DNA of 64,000 bases, taken from Serratia silvae. GTDB taxonomy: Bacteria; Pseudomonadota; Gammaproteobacteria; Enterobacterales; Enterobacteriaceae. The notes beneath the pieces are model-generated. The model was given only the letters and a program-made list of their open reading frames with translations. It searched no databases and had not been told where the DNA came from. This document shows, in pieces, positions 44,659 to 55,816 of the stretch (position 1 is the stretch's first letter; each line of letters starts with the position of its first letter). The DNA lies in assembly GCF_023282985.1 (NCBI RefSeq), contig NZ_JAGQDC010000003.1:1-64000 (forward strand), in the 5' to 3' direction. The position numbers and the translations under genes were made by a program.

Positions 44659-45702
44659 ATGGCGGTGATTTCTACGGGTTTCTCCGGCCCTGCCCGGCAG
44701 CGGGCGATTTATCTGTTGCTTGGGCTGGTGGCGATCAATATTGCGGCCTGGTTAATGGCCTTCCTAGTGTTTGGCGATAATACTGCGCTGATGGGGACCG
44801 CGCTGCTGGCCTACAGTTTTGGGCTGCGCCATGCGGTAGACGCCGATCATATTGCGGCCATCGACAATGTGACACGTAAACTCATGCAGCAAGGAGTAAC
44901 GCCGGTTGCCGTTGGTACGTTTTTTTCTCTCGGCCACTCCACCATTGTGGTATTGGCCTCGGTAGCCATTGCGGCCACGGCAATGATGTTCAAAGATCAG
45001 CTGGGTTGGTTCCATGAAACCGGTGGGCTGATCGGCACGCTGGTTTCCTCGTTATTTTTGCTGATGGTGGCGTTTATCAACCTGCTGGTGTTGATTTCGG
45101 TCTGGCGAACTTTTCGGCAGGTAAAAAATGGCGAACTGGAATCGGATCGTTCTTTAGATGACGTGATCAATCAGGGAGGCTTCCTGGCACGTCTGTTCCG
45201 CCCGCTATTTAATCTGGTGAACAAAAGCTGGCATATGTATCTGGTCGGGTTTCTGTTCGGTCTGGGGTTTGATACCGCCACCGAAGTGGGTTTATTGGGT
45301 ATTTCGGCCGCCAGTGCCGGGCACGGCATGAACCTGTGGAGCATCATGCTGTTTCCGGCGCTGTTTGCTGCGGGCATGGTACTGATCGATTCGATTGATA
45401 ATTTTGTGATGGTTGGGGCTTACGGCTGGGCATTTTCCAAACCGATCCGCAAGCTCTACTACAACATGACGATCACGGCTATTTCGGTGATTATTGCCGT
45501 GTTTATCGGGGGGATCGAGGCACTGGGGCTGATTGCCGATAAGTTGCAACTGACCGGGGTGATATGGGACAGCATCGCTGCGGTAAATGACCATCTGGGG
45601 GAAATGGGGTATTGGATTATCGGCGTGTTTATTCTGTGTTGGCTGCTCTCGATGGTGAATTACCGGCTGCAGGGTTATGACAAACTGACGGCTAACGGTT
45701 AA
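44659..45702 (+). CDS. nixA: Nickel/cobalt permease (NiCoT family, NixA/UreH-like)
   Basis: A 347-aa inner-membrane transporter with 8 likely helices and the NiCoT signature HX4DH in TM2 (His58-AVDA-Asp63-His64 in GLRHAVDADHIAAIDN). Other family motifs are FSLGHSTIVVLASV and LGFDTATEVGLLG. It follows the urea transporter at the end of the urease cluster and so probably supplies nickel for urease. Called ureH or hoxN in related genomes. Confidence 0.91.
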   Translation: MAVISTGFSGPARQRAIYLLLGLVAINIAAWLMAFLVFGDNTALMGTALLAYSFGLRHAVDADHIAAIDNVTRKLMQQGVTPVAVGTFFSLGHSTIVVLASVAIAATAMMFKDQLGWFHETGGLIGTLVSSLFLLMVAFINLLVLISVWRTFRQVKNGELESDRSLDDVINQGGFLARLFRPLFNLVNKSWHMYLVGFLFGLGFDTATEVGLLGISAASAGHGMNLWSIMLFPALFAAGMVLIDSIDNFVMVGAYGWAFSKPIRKLYYNMTITAISVIIAVFIGGIEALGLIADKLQLTGVIWDSIAAVNDHLGEMGYWIIGVFILCWLLSMVNYRLQGYDKLTANG

Positions 45703-45726
45703 AAAAAGGCCGGCATAGCGCCGGCC
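45701..45726 (-). terminator. Terminator of fadE
   Basis: The stem GGCCGGC / GCCGGCC (45708-45714, 45720-45726) has an A run on its left, so it reads as hairpin plus U-tract on the minus strand for fadE. It overlaps the 3' end of the nickel permease gene and may also slow that transcript. Confidence 0.85.
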
Positions 45727-45764
45727 AGATTGATGGCAAGCCTCAAGCGGCTTGCCGTGTCCTA

Positions 45765-48221
45765 TTACGCCGCCTCAGTCTGCTGCTGGCGTTTTTCCAA
45801 CTTGACTGGCTTTACCGGCTGCTGCGCCGCCAGCGCGTCGGGGGCAAAGTCATCGACGTTGATTGAACGCAAACGGCTCTCTTCCGCTTTCACCAGGATC
45901 TTGGCTTCGTCGGCGCTGATTTTGCCTTCATCCAGTGCACGCTGTGCCAGACGATCAAGACGGGTGAACGGCAGGTTCTTACCGGCTTGTTTGCACAGGC
46001 GCTGGTGGATAGGTTCTGCGGCGATCACGTCCAGCAGGGCGGCTTCCAGCAGGCCAACCGGGTTATGCTCGCTTGGCGTCAGGTATTGGCCACGGCCAAG
46101 ACGGCTGCGGGTGGCCGAAGGCTGTTGGATAATCTTCGCCAACTGGTGGTCCAGCTTATCGGAAGGTGCGGTATGCACGCGGCCGAATGGGAACACCACC
46201 AGGCGCATCACCCCGGCGATAAAGCGGTTCGGGAAGTTGCGCAGCAAATCGTTCAGCGCTTGTTCTGCCTGGTTCAGGCTGTCTTGCACGCCCCAGTGAA
46301 CCAGTGGCAGATCTTCTTTCTGACGCCCTTCATCCTCAAAACGTTTCAGCGTGGCCGAGGCCAGGTACATCTGGCTCAGCACGTCACCCAAGCGGGCAGA
46401 GATACGCTCGCGGCGCTTCAGGCTGCCGCCCAGTACGCCCATGGAAACGTCAGACAGCAATGCCAGGTTGGCGCTCAGACGGTTGAGCTGCTGATAGTAG
46501 CGGCGTGTAGCGTCTTTGGTTGGCGTGCTGCTGGTACGGCCATTGGTCAGGCCGAGCCACAGGCTGCGCATTTTGCTGCTGCCAACGTGGCCGAGGTGGC
46601 CAAACAGCGCCTGGTCGAAGCTGTGCAGATCGTTGTTCTGAGCGGCTGCCATTTCGGTCAGCACATAAGGATGGCAGCGGATCGCCCCTTGGCCGAAGAT
46701 CATCATGGTACGGGTCAGGATATTGGCACCTTCTACCGTGATGGCGATTGGTGCGCCCTGGTAGGCACGGGCCAGGAAGTTGGCTTCGCCCAGCATGATG
46801 CCTTTACCACCGGTGATATCCATCGCATCGATGATGGCCTGCTGGCCACGGTGGGTACAATGGTATTTCACGATGGCAGACAGCACCGCAGGTTTTTCGC
46901 CCTGCATCAACGCATAGGTGATCAGCGAGGCGGCGGCATCCATCACGTAGGTGTTACCGGCAATACGTGCCAGCGGTTCTTCGATCCCTTCCATCTTACC
47001 GATAGAGATTTTGAACTGGCGGCGAATATGGGCGTAAGCGCCGGTCGCCAAAGCCACCGATTTCAGGCTGCCGGTGGAGTTGGATGGCAGGGTAATGCCA
47101 CGGCCAACCGACAAACATTCAACCAGCATCCGCCAGCCTTGACCTGCCATTTTTGGCCCGCCAATGATGTAATCAATCGGAACGAACACGTCGTTACCAC
47201 GGGTTGGGCCATTCTGGAACGGCACGTTGAGCGGGAAATGACGGTTGCCGATCTCTACCCCTGGGGTGTTGGTTGGGATCAACGCACAGGTGATGCCGGG
47301 GGATTCGTTATCGCTCAGCAGGCGGCTTGGGTCATGCAGCTTGAAGGCCAGCCCCAGCACGGTGGCAATCGGTGCCAGAGTGATGTAACGCTTGTTCCAG
47401 GTCAGGCGCATGCCCAGTACCTGTTTGCCTTGCCATTCGCCCATGCACACGGTGCCTACGTCCGGGATAGCCCCGGCGTCGGAGCCCGCTTCTGGGCTGG
47501 TCAGTGCGAAGCAAGGAATTTCATCACCGCGCGCCAGGCCTGGCAGGTAGTGATCTTTCTGTTCTTCAGTGCCGTAATGTTGCAGCAGCTCGCCTGGGCC
47601 GAGGGAGTTAGGCACGCCGACGGTGATCGCCAGAATACCTGAGACACCCGCCAGTTTTTGCAGGACACGGGCCTGAGCATAAGGGGAGAATTCCAGCCCG
47701 CCGTACTCTTTCTTGATGATCATCGCAAAGAAGCGGTGCTCTTTCAGATAGGCCCACAGCTCCGGCGGCAGATCGGCCAGTTCGTGCGTGATCTGGAAGT
47801 CATTGGCCATGCGGCAGGCTTCTTCCACTGGGCCGTCGATAAAGGCTTGCTCTTCCTCTGTCAGCTTAGGCTGCGGATAGTTGTGCAGCTTGTTCCAATC
47901 CGGTTGGCCGCGGAACAGATCGCCTTCCCACCAGGTGGTCCCGGCGTCAATGGCTTCTTTTTCCGTGGTGGACATTGGCGGCATCACTTTGCGGAAAGCG
48001 CGCAGTGCCGGGGCCGAAAGCAGCGAGCGGCGCAGCGAAACGATGTTCAGCGGCAGCAGCACGATGGCCAGCGGTACCAGCATCCAGTAAGTCCAAAGGC
48101 CGATAGCACCCATGGCCGCAGTAAAGGCCAACAGCAGCAGACTGCTGAGAGCCAGATTCACTCGGTGATAAAACACCACACCAATGAGTGCGAGTAAAAC
48201 AACGATACTAAGAACCATCAT
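45765..48221 (-). CDS. fadE: Acyl-CoA dehydrogenase FadE
   Basis: An 818-aa FAD enzyme performing the first oxidation of beta-oxidation, acyl-CoA to trans-2-enoyl-CoA. It is very close to E. coli FadE (814 aa). Two N-terminal hydrophobic helices (residues 1-70) precede [26 protein letters not shown]; the core carries [31 protein letters not shown] and [23 protein letters not shown] FadR-like operator is upstream. The minus-strand terminator follows its stop. Confidence 0.97.
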   Translation of the reverse strand: MMVLSIVVLLALIGVVFYHRVNLALSSLLLLAFTAAMGAIGLWTYWMLVPLAIVLLPLNIVSLRRSLLSAPALRAFRKVMPPMSTTEKEAIDAGTTWWEGDLFRGQPDWNKLHNYPQPKLTEEEQAFIDGPVEEACRMANDFQITHELADLPPELWAYLKEHRFFAMIIKKEYGGLEFSPYAQARVLQKLAGVSGILAITVGVPNSLGPGELLQHYGTEEQKDHYLPGLARGDEIPCFALTSPEAGSDAGAIPDVGTVCMGEWQGKQVLGMRLTWNKRYITLAPIATVLGLAFKLHDPSRLLSDNESPGITCALIPTNTPGVEIGNRHFPLNVPFQNGPTRGNDVFVPIDYIIGGPKMAGQGWRMLVECLSVGRGITLPSNSTGSLKSVALATGAYAHIRRQFKISIGKMEGIEEPLARIAGNTYVMDAAASLITYALMQGEKPAVLSAIVKYHCTHRGQQAIIDAMDITGGKGIMLGEANFLARAYQGAPIAITVEGANILTRTMMIFGQGAIRCHPYVLTEMAAAQNNDLHSFDQALFGHLGHVGSSKMRSLWLGLTNGRTSSTPTKDATRRYYQQLNRLSANLALLSDVSMGVLGGSLKRRERISARLGDVLSQMYLASATLKRFEDEGRQKEDLPLVHWGVQDSLNQAEQALNDLLRNFPNRFIAGVMRLVVFPFGRVHTAPSDKLDHQLAKIIQQPSATRSRLGRGQYLTPSEHNPVGLLEAALLDVIAAEPIHQRLCKQAGKNLPFTRLDRLAQRALDEGKISADEAKILVKAEESRLRSINVDDFAPDALAAQQPVKPVKLEKRQQQTEAA

Positions 48222-48239
48222 AAGAAGCTCCGAAGTAGT

Positions 48240-48256
48240 AAGAGGTCTGACCTGTT
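48240..48256. promoter_or_regulatory. FadR operator upstream of fadE
   Basis: The core GGTCTGACCTGTT closely matches the E. coli FadR consensus (CTGGTCNGACNTGTT). It lies 19 bp upstream of the fadE start, where FadR would block transcription unless long-chain acyl-CoA is present, as known for E. coli fadE. Confidence 0.75.
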
Positions 48257-48477
48257 GTGTATATCTAATGGTTTTAGTTCATACCTATTTTTTTATCAAT
48301 ATATTTACACTTTAATTACAACTTAAGTCACAAACTGACAGCATCAATTGTCAAAAAACCACCGGGTCGGTTCACACTAGCGCTGTTTGCGTCGCAACGC
48401 TTCTAGGTTTTTCTGCAATCCGTTACACTGCGTGACGAAAGATTGACGATGCCACCGCACAACAAGAGGCGATCTCT

Positions 48478-49059
48478 ATGTACCACGATTTAATTCGCAG
48501 TGAACTGAATGAAGCGGCTGATACTCTGGCTAAATTCCTTAGCGATGACGCCAACATTGACACCATCCAACGCGCGGCAGTACTGCTGGCGGATTCCTTT
48601 AAAGCTGGCGGGAAAGTGCTCTCCTGCGGTAACGGTGGTTCGCATTGCGATGCGATGCACTTCGCAGAAGAACTGACTGGCCGCTACCGTGAGAATCGCC
48701 CAGGCTATCCGGCCATCGCGATTTCTGACGTTAGCCACCTGTCTTGCGTCAGCAACGATTTTGGCTATGAATACGTGTTTTCCCGCTATGTGGAATCCGT
48801 AGGCCGTGAAGGCGACGTGCTGTTGGGGATCTCCACCTCCGGCAACTCTGGCAACATCATCAAAGCCATTGAAGCGGCCCGCGCCAAGGGGATGAAAGTG
48901 ATCACCCTGACCGGCAAAGACGGTGGCAAAATGGCCGGTAGCGCCGACGTGGAAATCCGCGTGCCGCACTTTGGCTACGCCGACCGTATCCAGGAAATCC
49001 ATATCAAAGCGATCCACATCTTGATCATGTTGATCGAAAAAGAGATGGTTAAAGCTTAA
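48478..49059 (+). CDS. gmhA: Phosphoheptose isomerase (GmhA/LpcA)
   Basis: A 193-aa cytosolic SIS-domain isomerase converting sedoheptulose-7-phosphate to D-glycero-D-manno-heptose-7-phosphate, first step of LPS inner-core heptose synthesis. It has [24 protein letters not shown], the SIS phosphate loop [14 protein letters not shown] and the C-terminal [13 protein letters not shown]. The GAGG ribosome-binding site precedes 48478. Divergent from fadE as in E. coli. Confidence 0.97.
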   Translation: MYHDLIRSELNEAADTLAKFLSDDANIDTIQRAAVLLADSFKAGGKVLSCGNGGSHCDAMHFAEELTGRYRENRPGYPAIAISDVSHLSCVSNDFGYEYVFSRYVESVGREGDVLLGISTSGNSGNIIKAIEAARAKGMKVITLTGKDGGKMAGSADVEIRVPHFGYADRIQEIHIKAIHILIMLIEKEMVKA

Positions 49060-49150
49060 CGGCGAGATCAGCATTAAATATAGGGCGTGGCATCAAGCTG
49101 CGCCCTTATACCAATATCCAATGTCAGTAGTCCTCAAGGGGTGGCAATCG

Positions 49151-49951
49151 ATGTGTGAACTGCTAGGGATGAGCGCCAACGTACCAACCGACATCTGCTT
49201 TAGCTTTACCGGGCTGGTACAGCGCGGTGGCCGAACCGGGCCACATAAAGATGGCTGGGGCATTACCTTCTATGAAGGCAACGGTTGTCGCACATTCAAG
49301 GATCCCCAACCCAGCTTCAATTCACCTATTGCCCGCCTGGTACAGGAATACCCGATCAAGTCCTGTGCCGTGGTCTCCCACATCCGCCAGGCTAATCGCG
49401 GTGAGGTGGCGCTGGAAAATACCCATCCCTTTACCCGTGAGCTGTGGGGCCGCAACTGGACTTACGCTCACAATGGGCAACTGAAAGGCTATCGCCAACT
49501 GGCGACCGGCAATTTCCGCCCGGTGGGCCAGACCGACAGCGAATATGCCTTCTGCTGGCTGTTACACCAGTTGGCGCTGAAATACCCGCGCACTCCCAGC
49601 AATTGGCCAGCCGTGTTTCGTTATATCGCGTTATTGGCCGATCGGCTGCGGCAGAAAGGGGTATTCAATATGCTGTTGTCAGATGGGCGCTTTGTGATGG
49701 CCTATTGCTCCACTAATCTTTACTGGATCACTCGGCGAGCGCCTTTTGGCAAAGCCACCTTGCTCGATCAGGATGTAGAGATTGATTTTCAGCGGCAGAC
49801 CACGCCGGATGACGTGGTCACGGTCATTGCGACCCAACCGCTGACGGGCAACGAAACCTGGCACAAGATTGCACCAGGTGAGTTTGCCTTATTTCACTAC
49901 GGTGAGCGGCTGGCTGCGGGCGAACGGGTTGGTGGTTGTCTCAATCGTTGA
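49151..49951 (+). CDS. yafJ: YafJ, class II glutamine amidotransferase-like protein
   Basis: A 266-aa Ntn-hydrolase with catalytic Cys2 exposed after Met removal ([15 protein letters not shown]). Other amidotransferase features are [30 protein letters not shown] and [10 protein letters not shown]. The substrate is not firmly established. The start at 49151 is fixed by the conserved Cys2; the frame open to 49121 is an upstream extension. Its 3' end overlaps the convergent yafK gene by 63 bp. Confidence 0.94.
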   Translation: MCELLGMSANVPTDICFSFTGLVQRGGRTGPHKDGWGITFYEGNGCRTFKDPQPSFNSPIARLVQEYPIKSCAVVSHIRQANRGEVALENTHPFTRELWGRNWTYAHNGQLKGYRQLATGNFRPVGQTDSEYAFCWLLHQLALKYPRTPSNWPAVFRYIALLADRLRQKGVFNMLLSDGRFVMAYCSTNLYWITRRAPFGKATLLDQDVEIDFQRQTTPDDVVTVIATQPLTGNETWHKIAPGEFALFHYGERLAAGERVGGCLNR

Positions 49952-50659
49952 GGCGTACTGCGTTGGCTGACCACTGCCAATCAACGGCTGTGCCATCACA
50001 TATTGGCCGTTAGCCACGCTAACCATCGGTGGCTGACGGTTTTTGACGAAGTAGTCATAACCTGGTTTCAACTGACGCCAGAAGCTGATGTAGGTTGAAG
50101 AGCGGTGGCGTTGCAGGTTCTGTTCGGTCATGCGGAACGGATAAATGCTGATATCCACCCGGCTTTGCCCGTGGGCAAATGCCGCCTCGACGTAACGATA
50201 GATATCGTCCATATAGGTGTTGGTCATCGCGTAGCAACCGATCGATTTGCATTCCCCGTGGATCATCAGATAGGCACCAGAATATCCCTGCGCTTTATCG
50301 TAATCATTAGGGAAACCGATATTGATGGCGCGATAATATTTGCTGTCTGGTTTCAGATGGCGGGTATCGACGCTATAAAAGCCTTCGGGGCTTTTAAAGT
50401 CCCCTTCACGGCGTTTCGGGCCTAGGCCACCGGAGAAGTTACAGATAGAGAAGCTATTCACCAGACGGAATTCGTTGCCCATCTTGGCGTACAATTCCAG
50501 CTTGCGCTCTTCTTTGAATATCTGGATATAGACCGGTGAACCTAATAATTGCTGTGCAACCAAGGGCGACTGGGGAGCCGGGGCAGGCTCACTGGCGCTG
50601 CACGCCGTGATCAGCGGCGTACAAAATAGCATCGCAAACAACAGCGCGATTTTGCTCAT
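49889..50659 (-). CDS. yafK: YafK/DpaA, L,D-transpeptidase-fold murein amidase
   Basis: A 256-aa envelope protein with a YkuD domain. E. coli YafK (DpaA/LdtF) detaches Braun lipoprotein from peptidoglycan. The active site is His134/Cys142 in [15 protein letters not shown], preceded by [17 protein letters not shown] and [22 protein letters not shown]. The N-terminus shows ITAC at Cys20, a lipobox-like site that the E. coli protein lacks, so this version may be a lipoprotein. The 63-bp 3' overlap with yafJ encodes a diverged C-terminal tail. Confidence 0.92.
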   Translation of the reverse strand: MSKIALLFAMLFCTPLITACSASEPAPAPQSPLVAQQLLGSPVYIQIFKEERKLELYAKMGNEFRLVNSFSICNFSGGLGPKRREGDFKSPEGFYSVDTRHLKPDSKYYRAINIGFPNDYDKAQGYSGAYLMIHGECKSIGCYAMTNTYMDDIYRYVEAAFAHGQSRVDISIYPFRMTEQNLQRHRSSTYISFWRQLKPGYDYFVKNRQPPMVSVANGQYVMAQPLIGSGQPTQYASTIETTTNPFARSQPLTVVK

Positions 50660-51197
50660 TATTAATTATTCCTGCTTATTTATTTTTAGAACGCAGCCAG
50701 CATGCCACTGCCGGGGTTTGTGCATTAACCCCGTCAGATTACCAGCGTGTTGTTTTTTAGCAATACGCGGAGTGTATAAAAAAACTACAATCATCGGTAA
50801 AAGTGAAATGAACCCAAGTTTTTAACGAGTAGTGTCAAGAAATAACAGCTATTTAATTGCATTTCCTCGACTCAGGTCACTAGATAGCACGGAAAAATTC
50901 CGTCGAAAATGTTAATATCTTGCCCATGCTGCTTCGTTATTAATCGGTATTCAGTACGTGGATATTGTATGAAATAGCAACAATGCCGCCATCGTTTATA
51001 GCAATGTTTTAACATTCGGCAGTATTGGCTTAATCACCGGCCTGCGAACGCTACTGGTCAGTGTGAATATTTCAAGTTGGGCATGAGGTCATCGTGTTCA
51101 TCCGGAGGCGGCCAAGGCTGCCTCATCATCCTGCACGCTCTGCGCCTGCCTCTGGGCTGGTAGGACGTGTGAAAATTTAAAACATCGTATAAATCCT
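50660..51197. other. Intergenic region upstream of nqrA
   Basis: About 540 bp with no convincing gene on either strand. It should contain promoters for yafK (left) and nqr (right). A short palindrome AATGTT-TT-AACATT lies at 51003-51016. The ribosome-binding site before nqrA is poor (AAATCCT), so the nqrA start may depend on other signals. No attachment site or repeat seen. Confidence 0.55.
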
Positions 51198-52547
51198 ATG
51201 ATCAGAATAAGAAAAGGGTTAGATCTGCCAATAGCTGGGGTGCCTTCGCAGGTGATCCAGGATGGCCCAGCGATCACGCAAGTGGCGCTGCTCGGCCAGG
51301 AATACATTGGTATGCGCCCCTCCATGTTGGTACAGGTTGGTGATCGCGTTAAAAAAGGCCAGGCGCTGTTTGAAGATAATAAGAACCCTGGGGTCTTCTT
51401 CACGGCACCGGCCTGCGGGCAGATCGCTGCTATCAATCGCGGCGAACGCCGCATGCTGCAATCGGTGGTGATTGACATCGACAACGGCGGTGAAGAACAG
51501 GTGGAGCTGGCCTATTATCAGCAGGCCGATTTGCCGATGCTGGAACGCCAACAGGTTGAAAGCGATCTGATCGCCAGCGGCCTGTGGACCGCGCTACGCA
51601 CACGACCATTCAGCAAAACCCCCCGTCCAGGCACTTCACCCCGTGCTATTTTTGTCAACGCTATCGATACTCAGCCGTTAGCTGCCGATCCGTTGGTGAT
51701 CATCAACCAACAGTTGGCGGCATTTAATGCCGGGCTGAGGGTATTGGCGCGCCTGACAGACGGTAAGGTACATGTCTGCCACGCAGCGGGTACGCGGCTG
51801 GATACGGCTGCCGGGGCGCAGATTGATTACAACGAGTTTGCCGGCCCGCACCCTGCGGGGCTGGTGGGCACGCATATTCACTTCCTGGAGCCGGTCAGCC
51901 TGAAAAAGACCGTTTGGCATATCGGCTATCAGGACGTGATCGCCATCGGCACCCTGTTTACCACCGGTAAGCTGGATACCCAGCGCGTGGTTGCCCTGGC
52001 GGGGCCACAGGTGGAGCAGCCGGTGCTGTTGCGTACCCGTTTAGGGGCCAGCCTGGATCAACTGACCGCAGGCCGCCTGAAGGCCGGTGAGAACCGGGTA
52101 ATATCCGGCTCGGTGCTGAGTGGTTTCCATGCCAGCGGCCCGAGCGCCTGGCTTGGCCGTTTCCACAACCAGGTTTCGGTGTTGCTGGAAGGGCGGGAGA
52201 AAGAGCTGTTCGGCTGGATTGCTCCGGCATCGGACAAGTTCTCTATCACCCGCACCACGCTGGGCCATTTCCTCAAGCACAAGTTGTTCGCTTTCTCCAC
52301 CACCACCAACGGCGGCGAGCGTTCGATGGTGCCGATCGGCAATTACGAGCGGGTGATGCCGCTGGATATTCTGCCGACCCATCTGCTGCGCGATCTGCTG
52401 GCGGGCGATACGGACGGTGCCCAGGCGCTGGGCTGTCTGGAGCTGGATGAAGAAGATCTGGCGTTGTGTACCTTCGTGTGCCCCGGCAAGTATGAATATG
52501 GCCCGGTGCTGCGCGAAGTGCTGACCAAGATTGAGCAGGAAGGATAA
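51198..52547 (+). CDS. nqrA: Na+-translocating NADH:quinone reductase subunit A
   Basis: A 449-aa peripheral cytosolic subunit of Na+-NQR, which couples NADH:ubiquinone oxidation to sodium export. It begins [16 protein letters not shown] and holds [48 protein letters not shown] and the C-terminal [16 protein letters not shown]. First gene of nqrABCDEF-apbE-nqrM, 3 bp before nqrB. Confidence 0.97.
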   Translation: MIRIRKGLDLPIAGVPSQVIQDGPAITQVALLGQEYIGMRPSMLVQVGDRVKKGQALFEDNKNPGVFFTAPACGQIAAINRGERRMLQSVVIDIDNGGEEQVELAYYQQADLPMLERQQVESDLIASGLWTALRTRPFSKTPRPGTSPRAIFVNAIDTQPLAADPLVIINQQLAAFNAGLRVLARLTDGKVHVCHAAGTRLDTAAGAQIDYNEFAGPHPAGLVGTHIHFLEPVSLKKTVWHIGYQDVIAIGTLFTTGKLDTQRVVALAGPQVEQPVLLRTRLGASLDQLTAGRLKAGENRVISGSVLSGFHASGPSAWLGRFHNQVSVLLEGREKELFGWIAPASDKFSITRTTLGHFLKHKLFAFSTTTNGGERSMVPIGNYERVMPLDILPTHLLRDLLAGDTDGAQALGCLELDEEDLALCTFVCPGKYEYGPVLREVLTKIEQEG

Positions 52548-52550
52548 CCG

Positions 52551-53792
52551 ATGGGCCTGAAGAATTTTTTTGACAAGATTGAGCATCACTTCACGCCGGG
52601 CGGCAAGCTGGAAAAGTGGTACCCGCTGTTTGAAGCGACGGCCACGGTGTTCTACACCCCCGGCACGGTAACGCGCGGTGCCTCGCACGTACGTGATGCC
52701 ATCGATCTGAAACGCATGATGATCCTGGTATGGTTGGCGGTGTTCCCGGCCATGTTCTGGGGCATGTATAACGTTGGCCAGCAGACTATTCCGGCACTGC
52801 ACCATCTGTACAGCGGTGATCAGCTGCAACAGGTGCTGGCGGGGGACTGGCATTACTGGCTGGCACAGATGCTGGGGGCAACGCTCGGCGCCGATGCTGG
52901 CTGGATCAGCAAGATGGTGCTCGGTGCAACCTACTTCGTGCCGATCTACGCCGTGGTATTCCTGGTGGGCGGCTTCTGGGAAGTGGTGTTTGCGATGGTA
53001 CGCAAACATGAGATCAACGAAGGCTTCTTCGTCACCTCCATTCTGTTCGCCCTGATTGTGCCGCCAACCCTGCCGTTATGGCAGGCCGCACTGGGTATCA
53101 GCTTTGGTGTGGTAGTCGCCAAGGAGATCTTCGGCGGTACCGGGCGTAACTTCCTCAACCCGGCGTTGGCGGGGCGTGCCTTCCTGTTCTTTGCCTATCC
53201 GGCGCAGATTTCTGGCGATCTGGTGTGGACCGCCGCAGACGGCTTCTCCGGTGCGACACCGTTGGCACAATGGAGCGTCGGCGGAGTTCACAGCCTGACC
53301 AACGTCACCACCGGCCAATCTATCAGTTGGATGGACGCGTTTATCGGTAACATCCCTGGTTCGATCGGTGAAGTCTCAACCCTGATGATCCTGCTTGGCG
53401 GGGCGATTATCCTGTTTGGCCGCGTCGCTTCCTGGCGCATCGTGGCTGGTGTGATGATCGGCATGATCGCCACGGCGTATCTGTTCAATGCCATTGGCTC
53501 TACCACCAACCCGATGTTCGCCATGCCTTGGTACTGGCATCTGGTGCTGGGCGGTTTTGCCTTCGGTATGGTGTTTATGGCTACCGACCCGGTTTCCGCC
53601 TCGTTTACCAACAAAGGGAAGTGGTGGTACGGCATCCTGATCGGCGTGATGTGTGTGCTGATCCGGGTGGTCAACCCGGCCTACCCGGAAGGCATGATGC
53701 TGGCGATCCTGTTCGCCAACCTGTTCGCACCGCTGTTCGATTACCTGGTGGTGCAGGCTAACATCAAGCGGAGAAAAGCACGTGGCGAATGA
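52551..53792 (+). CDS. nqrB: Na+-NQR subunit B (covalent FMN, riboflavin)
   Basis: A 413-aa integral membrane subunit carrying FMN attached to Thr236 in [11 protein letters not shown], and forming the sodium channel with NqrD/E. Around ten hydrophobic helices are seen, and [23 protein letters not shown] is conserved. The FMN is attached by ApbE, encoded in the same operon. The 3' end overlaps nqrC by 11 bp. Confidence 0.97.
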   Translation: MGLKNFFDKIEHHFTPGGKLEKWYPLFEATATVFYTPGTVTRGASHVRDAIDLKRMMILVWLAVFPAMFWGMYNVGQQTIPALHHLYSGDQLQQVLAGDWHYWLAQMLGATLGADAGWISKMVLGATYFVPIYAVVFLVGGFWEVVFAMVRKHEINEGFFVTSILFALIVPPTLPLWQAALGISFGVVVAKEIFGGTGRNFLNPALAGRAFLFFAYPAQISGDLVWTAADGFSGATPLAQWSVGGVHSLTNVTTGQSISWMDAFIGNIPGSIGEVSTLMILLGGAIILFGRVASWRIVAGVMIGMIATAYLFNAIGSTTNPMFAMPWYWHLVLGGFAFGMVFMATDPVSASFTNKGKWWYGILIGVMCVLIRVVNPAYPEGMMLAILFANLFAPLFDYLVVQANIKRRKARGE

Positions 53793-54576
53793 ATCTAAAA
53801 ATGACAGCATTGGCAAAACGCTGCTGGTAGTGCTGCTGCTGTGTCTGGTGTGTTCGGTGGTGGTTGCGGGTTCCGCAGTCGGGCTGAAGTCCAAACAGCA
53901 GGAACAGCGGTTGCTGGATAAGCAACGTAACATCCTGGACGTGGCTGGCCTTTTGCAGCGCGACATGACCAGCGAACAGGTGAACACCGCCTTTAGCAAG
54001 CGTATCGAACCGCGTTTGCTGGATCTGGACAGCGGTGAGTTTGTGCCTGGGGATGCGACAGCTTTCGATCTGGCTGCTGCGCTACGCAGTGATGCCAAAA
54101 GCCGGGTGTTGACTGCTGAGCAGGATCTGGCCGGTATCCGCCGCCGTAGCAACCAGGCTGAAATTTACCTGGTGCGTGACGAAAGCGGCGCAGTGGACAA
54201 AATTGTGCTGCCGGTCTACGGCACAGGCCTGTGGTCGGTGATGTACGCCTTTGTGGCGCTGGATGCCGATGGTAATACGGTGCGCGGCCTGAGTTTCTAC
54301 GAACACGGCGAAACCCCTGGCCTGGGTGGCGAGATCCAGAACGCCAGCTGGCGCGCGCAGTGGATCGGCAAGCAACTGTTTGATGACAGCGGCAACCCGG
54401 CAATCCGCATCGTGAAAGGCGGGGCGCGGCAAGGTGATATCCATGGTGTGGATGGCCTGTCCGGCGCGACACTGACCGCTAACGGCGTACAGCATACGTT
54501 TAATTTCTGGTTGGGCGAGCACGGCTTTGGCCCATTCCTGCAGAAAGTCCGTGAAGGAGCGCTGAAAAATGGCTGA
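53782..54576 (+). CDS. nqrC: Na+-NQR subunit C (covalent FMN)
   Basis: A 264-aa subunit with one N-terminal membrane helix ([20 protein letters not shown]) and a periplasmic FMN domain. FMN is attached to Thr230 in the motif [31 protein letters not shown] and [12 protein letters not shown] are conserved. GTG start at 53782 inside the nqrB end; overlaps nqrD by 8 bp. Confidence 0.96.
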   Translation: MANESKNDSIGKTLLVVLLLCLVCSVVVAGSAVGLKSKQQEQRLLDKQRNILDVAGLLQRDMTSEQVNTAFSKRIEPRLLDLDSGEFVPGDATAFDLAAALRSDAKSRVLTAEQDLAGIRRRSNQAEIYLVRDESGAVDKIVLPVYGTGLWSVMYAFVALDADGNTVRGLSFYEHGETPGLGGEIQNASWRAQWIGKQLFDDSGNPAIRIVKGGARQGDIHGVDGLSGATLTANGVQHTFNFWLGEHGFGPFLQKVREGALKNG

Positions 54577-55198
54577 TTCCAAAGAGGTTAAACGGGTCCT
54601 GCTGGGGCCGCTGTTTGACAACAACCCGATCGCGTTGCAGGTGCTTGGCGTCTGTTCGGCGCTGGCGGTAACCACCAAGCTGGAAACGGCGGTGGTGATG
54701 ACTATTGCGGTTACTCTGGTTACCGCATTTTCCAGCTTCTTTATTTCACTGATCCGCCACCATATCCCTAACAGCGTGCGCATTATCGTACAGATGGCGA
54801 TCATCGCCTCGCTGGTGATCGTGGTCGATCAGCTGCTGCGTGCCTATGCATTTGAAATCTCCAAACAGCTTTCAGTGTTCGTCGGGCTGATCATCACCAA
54901 CTGTATCGTGATGGGCCGCGCCGAGGCGTACGCCATGAAGTCGCCGCCGATTGAGAGCTTTATGGACGGTATCGGCAACGGGCTGGGCTACGGCGTGATC
55001 CTGATCCTGGTGGGCTTTCTGCGTGAACTGGTCGGTTCGGGCAAGCTGTTTGGCATTACGGTGCTGGAAACGGTGCAGAATGGCGGATGGTATCAGCCTA
55101 ACGGCCTGTTCCTGCTGGCGCCGAGTGCGTTCTTTATCATCGGCCTGCTGATTTGGGGGCTACGTGCTCTCAAGCCAGCGCAGATAGAAAAGGAGTAA
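54569..55198 (+). CDS. nqrD: Na+-NQR subunit D
   Basis: A 209-aa six-helix membrane subunit, paralogous to NqrE, which coordinates a [2Fe-2S] centre at the subunit interface and helps form the sodium path. It shows [20 protein letters not shown] and [22 protein letters not shown], each with a conserved Cys. It lies 6 bp before nqrE. Confidence 0.96.
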   Translation: MADSKEVKRVLLGPLFDNNPIALQVLGVCSALAVTTKLETAVVMTIAVTLVTAFSSFFISLIRHHIPNSVRIIVQMAIIASLVIVVDQLLRAYAFEISKQLSVFVGLIITNCIVMGRAEAYAMKSPPIESFMDGIGNGLGYGVILILVGFLRELVGSGKLFGITVLETVQNGGWYQPNGLFLLAPSAFFIIGLLIWGLRALKPAQIEKE

Positions 55199-55204
55199 CC
55201 GCCG

Positions 55205-55801
55205 ATGGCTCACTATATCAGCCTGTTTGTGCGTGCGGTGTTCGTTGAGAACATGGCGCTGGCGTTCTTCCTGGGGATGTGTACCTTCCTGGCGGTGTCG
55301 AAGAAGGTCTCCACCTCGTTTGGACTGGGGATTGCGGTAACCGTAGTGCTCGGGATTGCCGTGCCAGCCAATAACCTGGTCTATAACCTGATCTTGCGTG
55401 ATGGTGCGTTGGTGGAGGGTGTCGATCTGAGCTTCCTCAACTTCATCACCTTTATCGGCGTGATTGCGGCACTGGTGCAGATCCTGGAGATGATCCTCGA
55501 TCGTTTCTTCCCGGCGCTCTACAACGCCCTGGGGATCTTCCTGCCGTTGATCACGGTGAACTGCGCCATCTTCGGCGGCGTATCGTTCATGGTGCAGCGT
55601 GATTACAACTTTATGGAATCTGTGGTGTATGGCTTCGGCTCCGGCACTGGCTGGATGCTGGCGATTGTTGCCATGGCGGGGATCCGTGAAAAACTGAAGT
55701 ATGCCGATGTGCCAGCCGGGTTGCGTGGCCTGGGCATTACCTTTATTACCACCGGATTGATGGCATTGGGCTTTATGTCGTTCTCCGGCGTCCAGTTGTA
55801 A
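55205..55801 (+). CDS. nqrE: Na+-NQR subunit E
   Basis: A 198-aa six-helix membrane subunit paralogous to NqrD in inverted topology. Conserved Cys are in [15 protein letters not shown] and [16 protein letters not shown], the iron-sulphur ligands shared with NqrD. The C-terminus [11 protein letters not shown] is typical. 15 bp before nqrF. Confidence 0.96.
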   Translation: MAHYISLFVRAVFVENMALAFFLGMCTFLAVSKKVSTSFGLGIAVTVVLGIAVPANNLVYNLILRDGALVEGVDLSFLNFITFIGVIAALVQILEMILDRFFPALYNALGIFLPLITVNCAIFGGVSFMVQRDYNFMESVVYGFGSGTGWMLAIVAMAGIREKLKYADVPAGLRGLGITFITTGLMALGFMSFSGVQL

Positions 55802-55816
55802 AGGCAGGAAGCATTT

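Noticed and set aside
45987-47642. Open 551-aa frame antisense to fadE
   Set aside because: It is the mirror of a long GC-rich gene; composition (Gln-, His- and Ala-rich) is typical of antisense frames and no domain is recognisable.
52041-53009. Open 322-aa frame antisense to nqrA/nqrB
   Set aside because: It spans the end of one real gene and the start of the next, is rich in His and Gln, and shows no family features.
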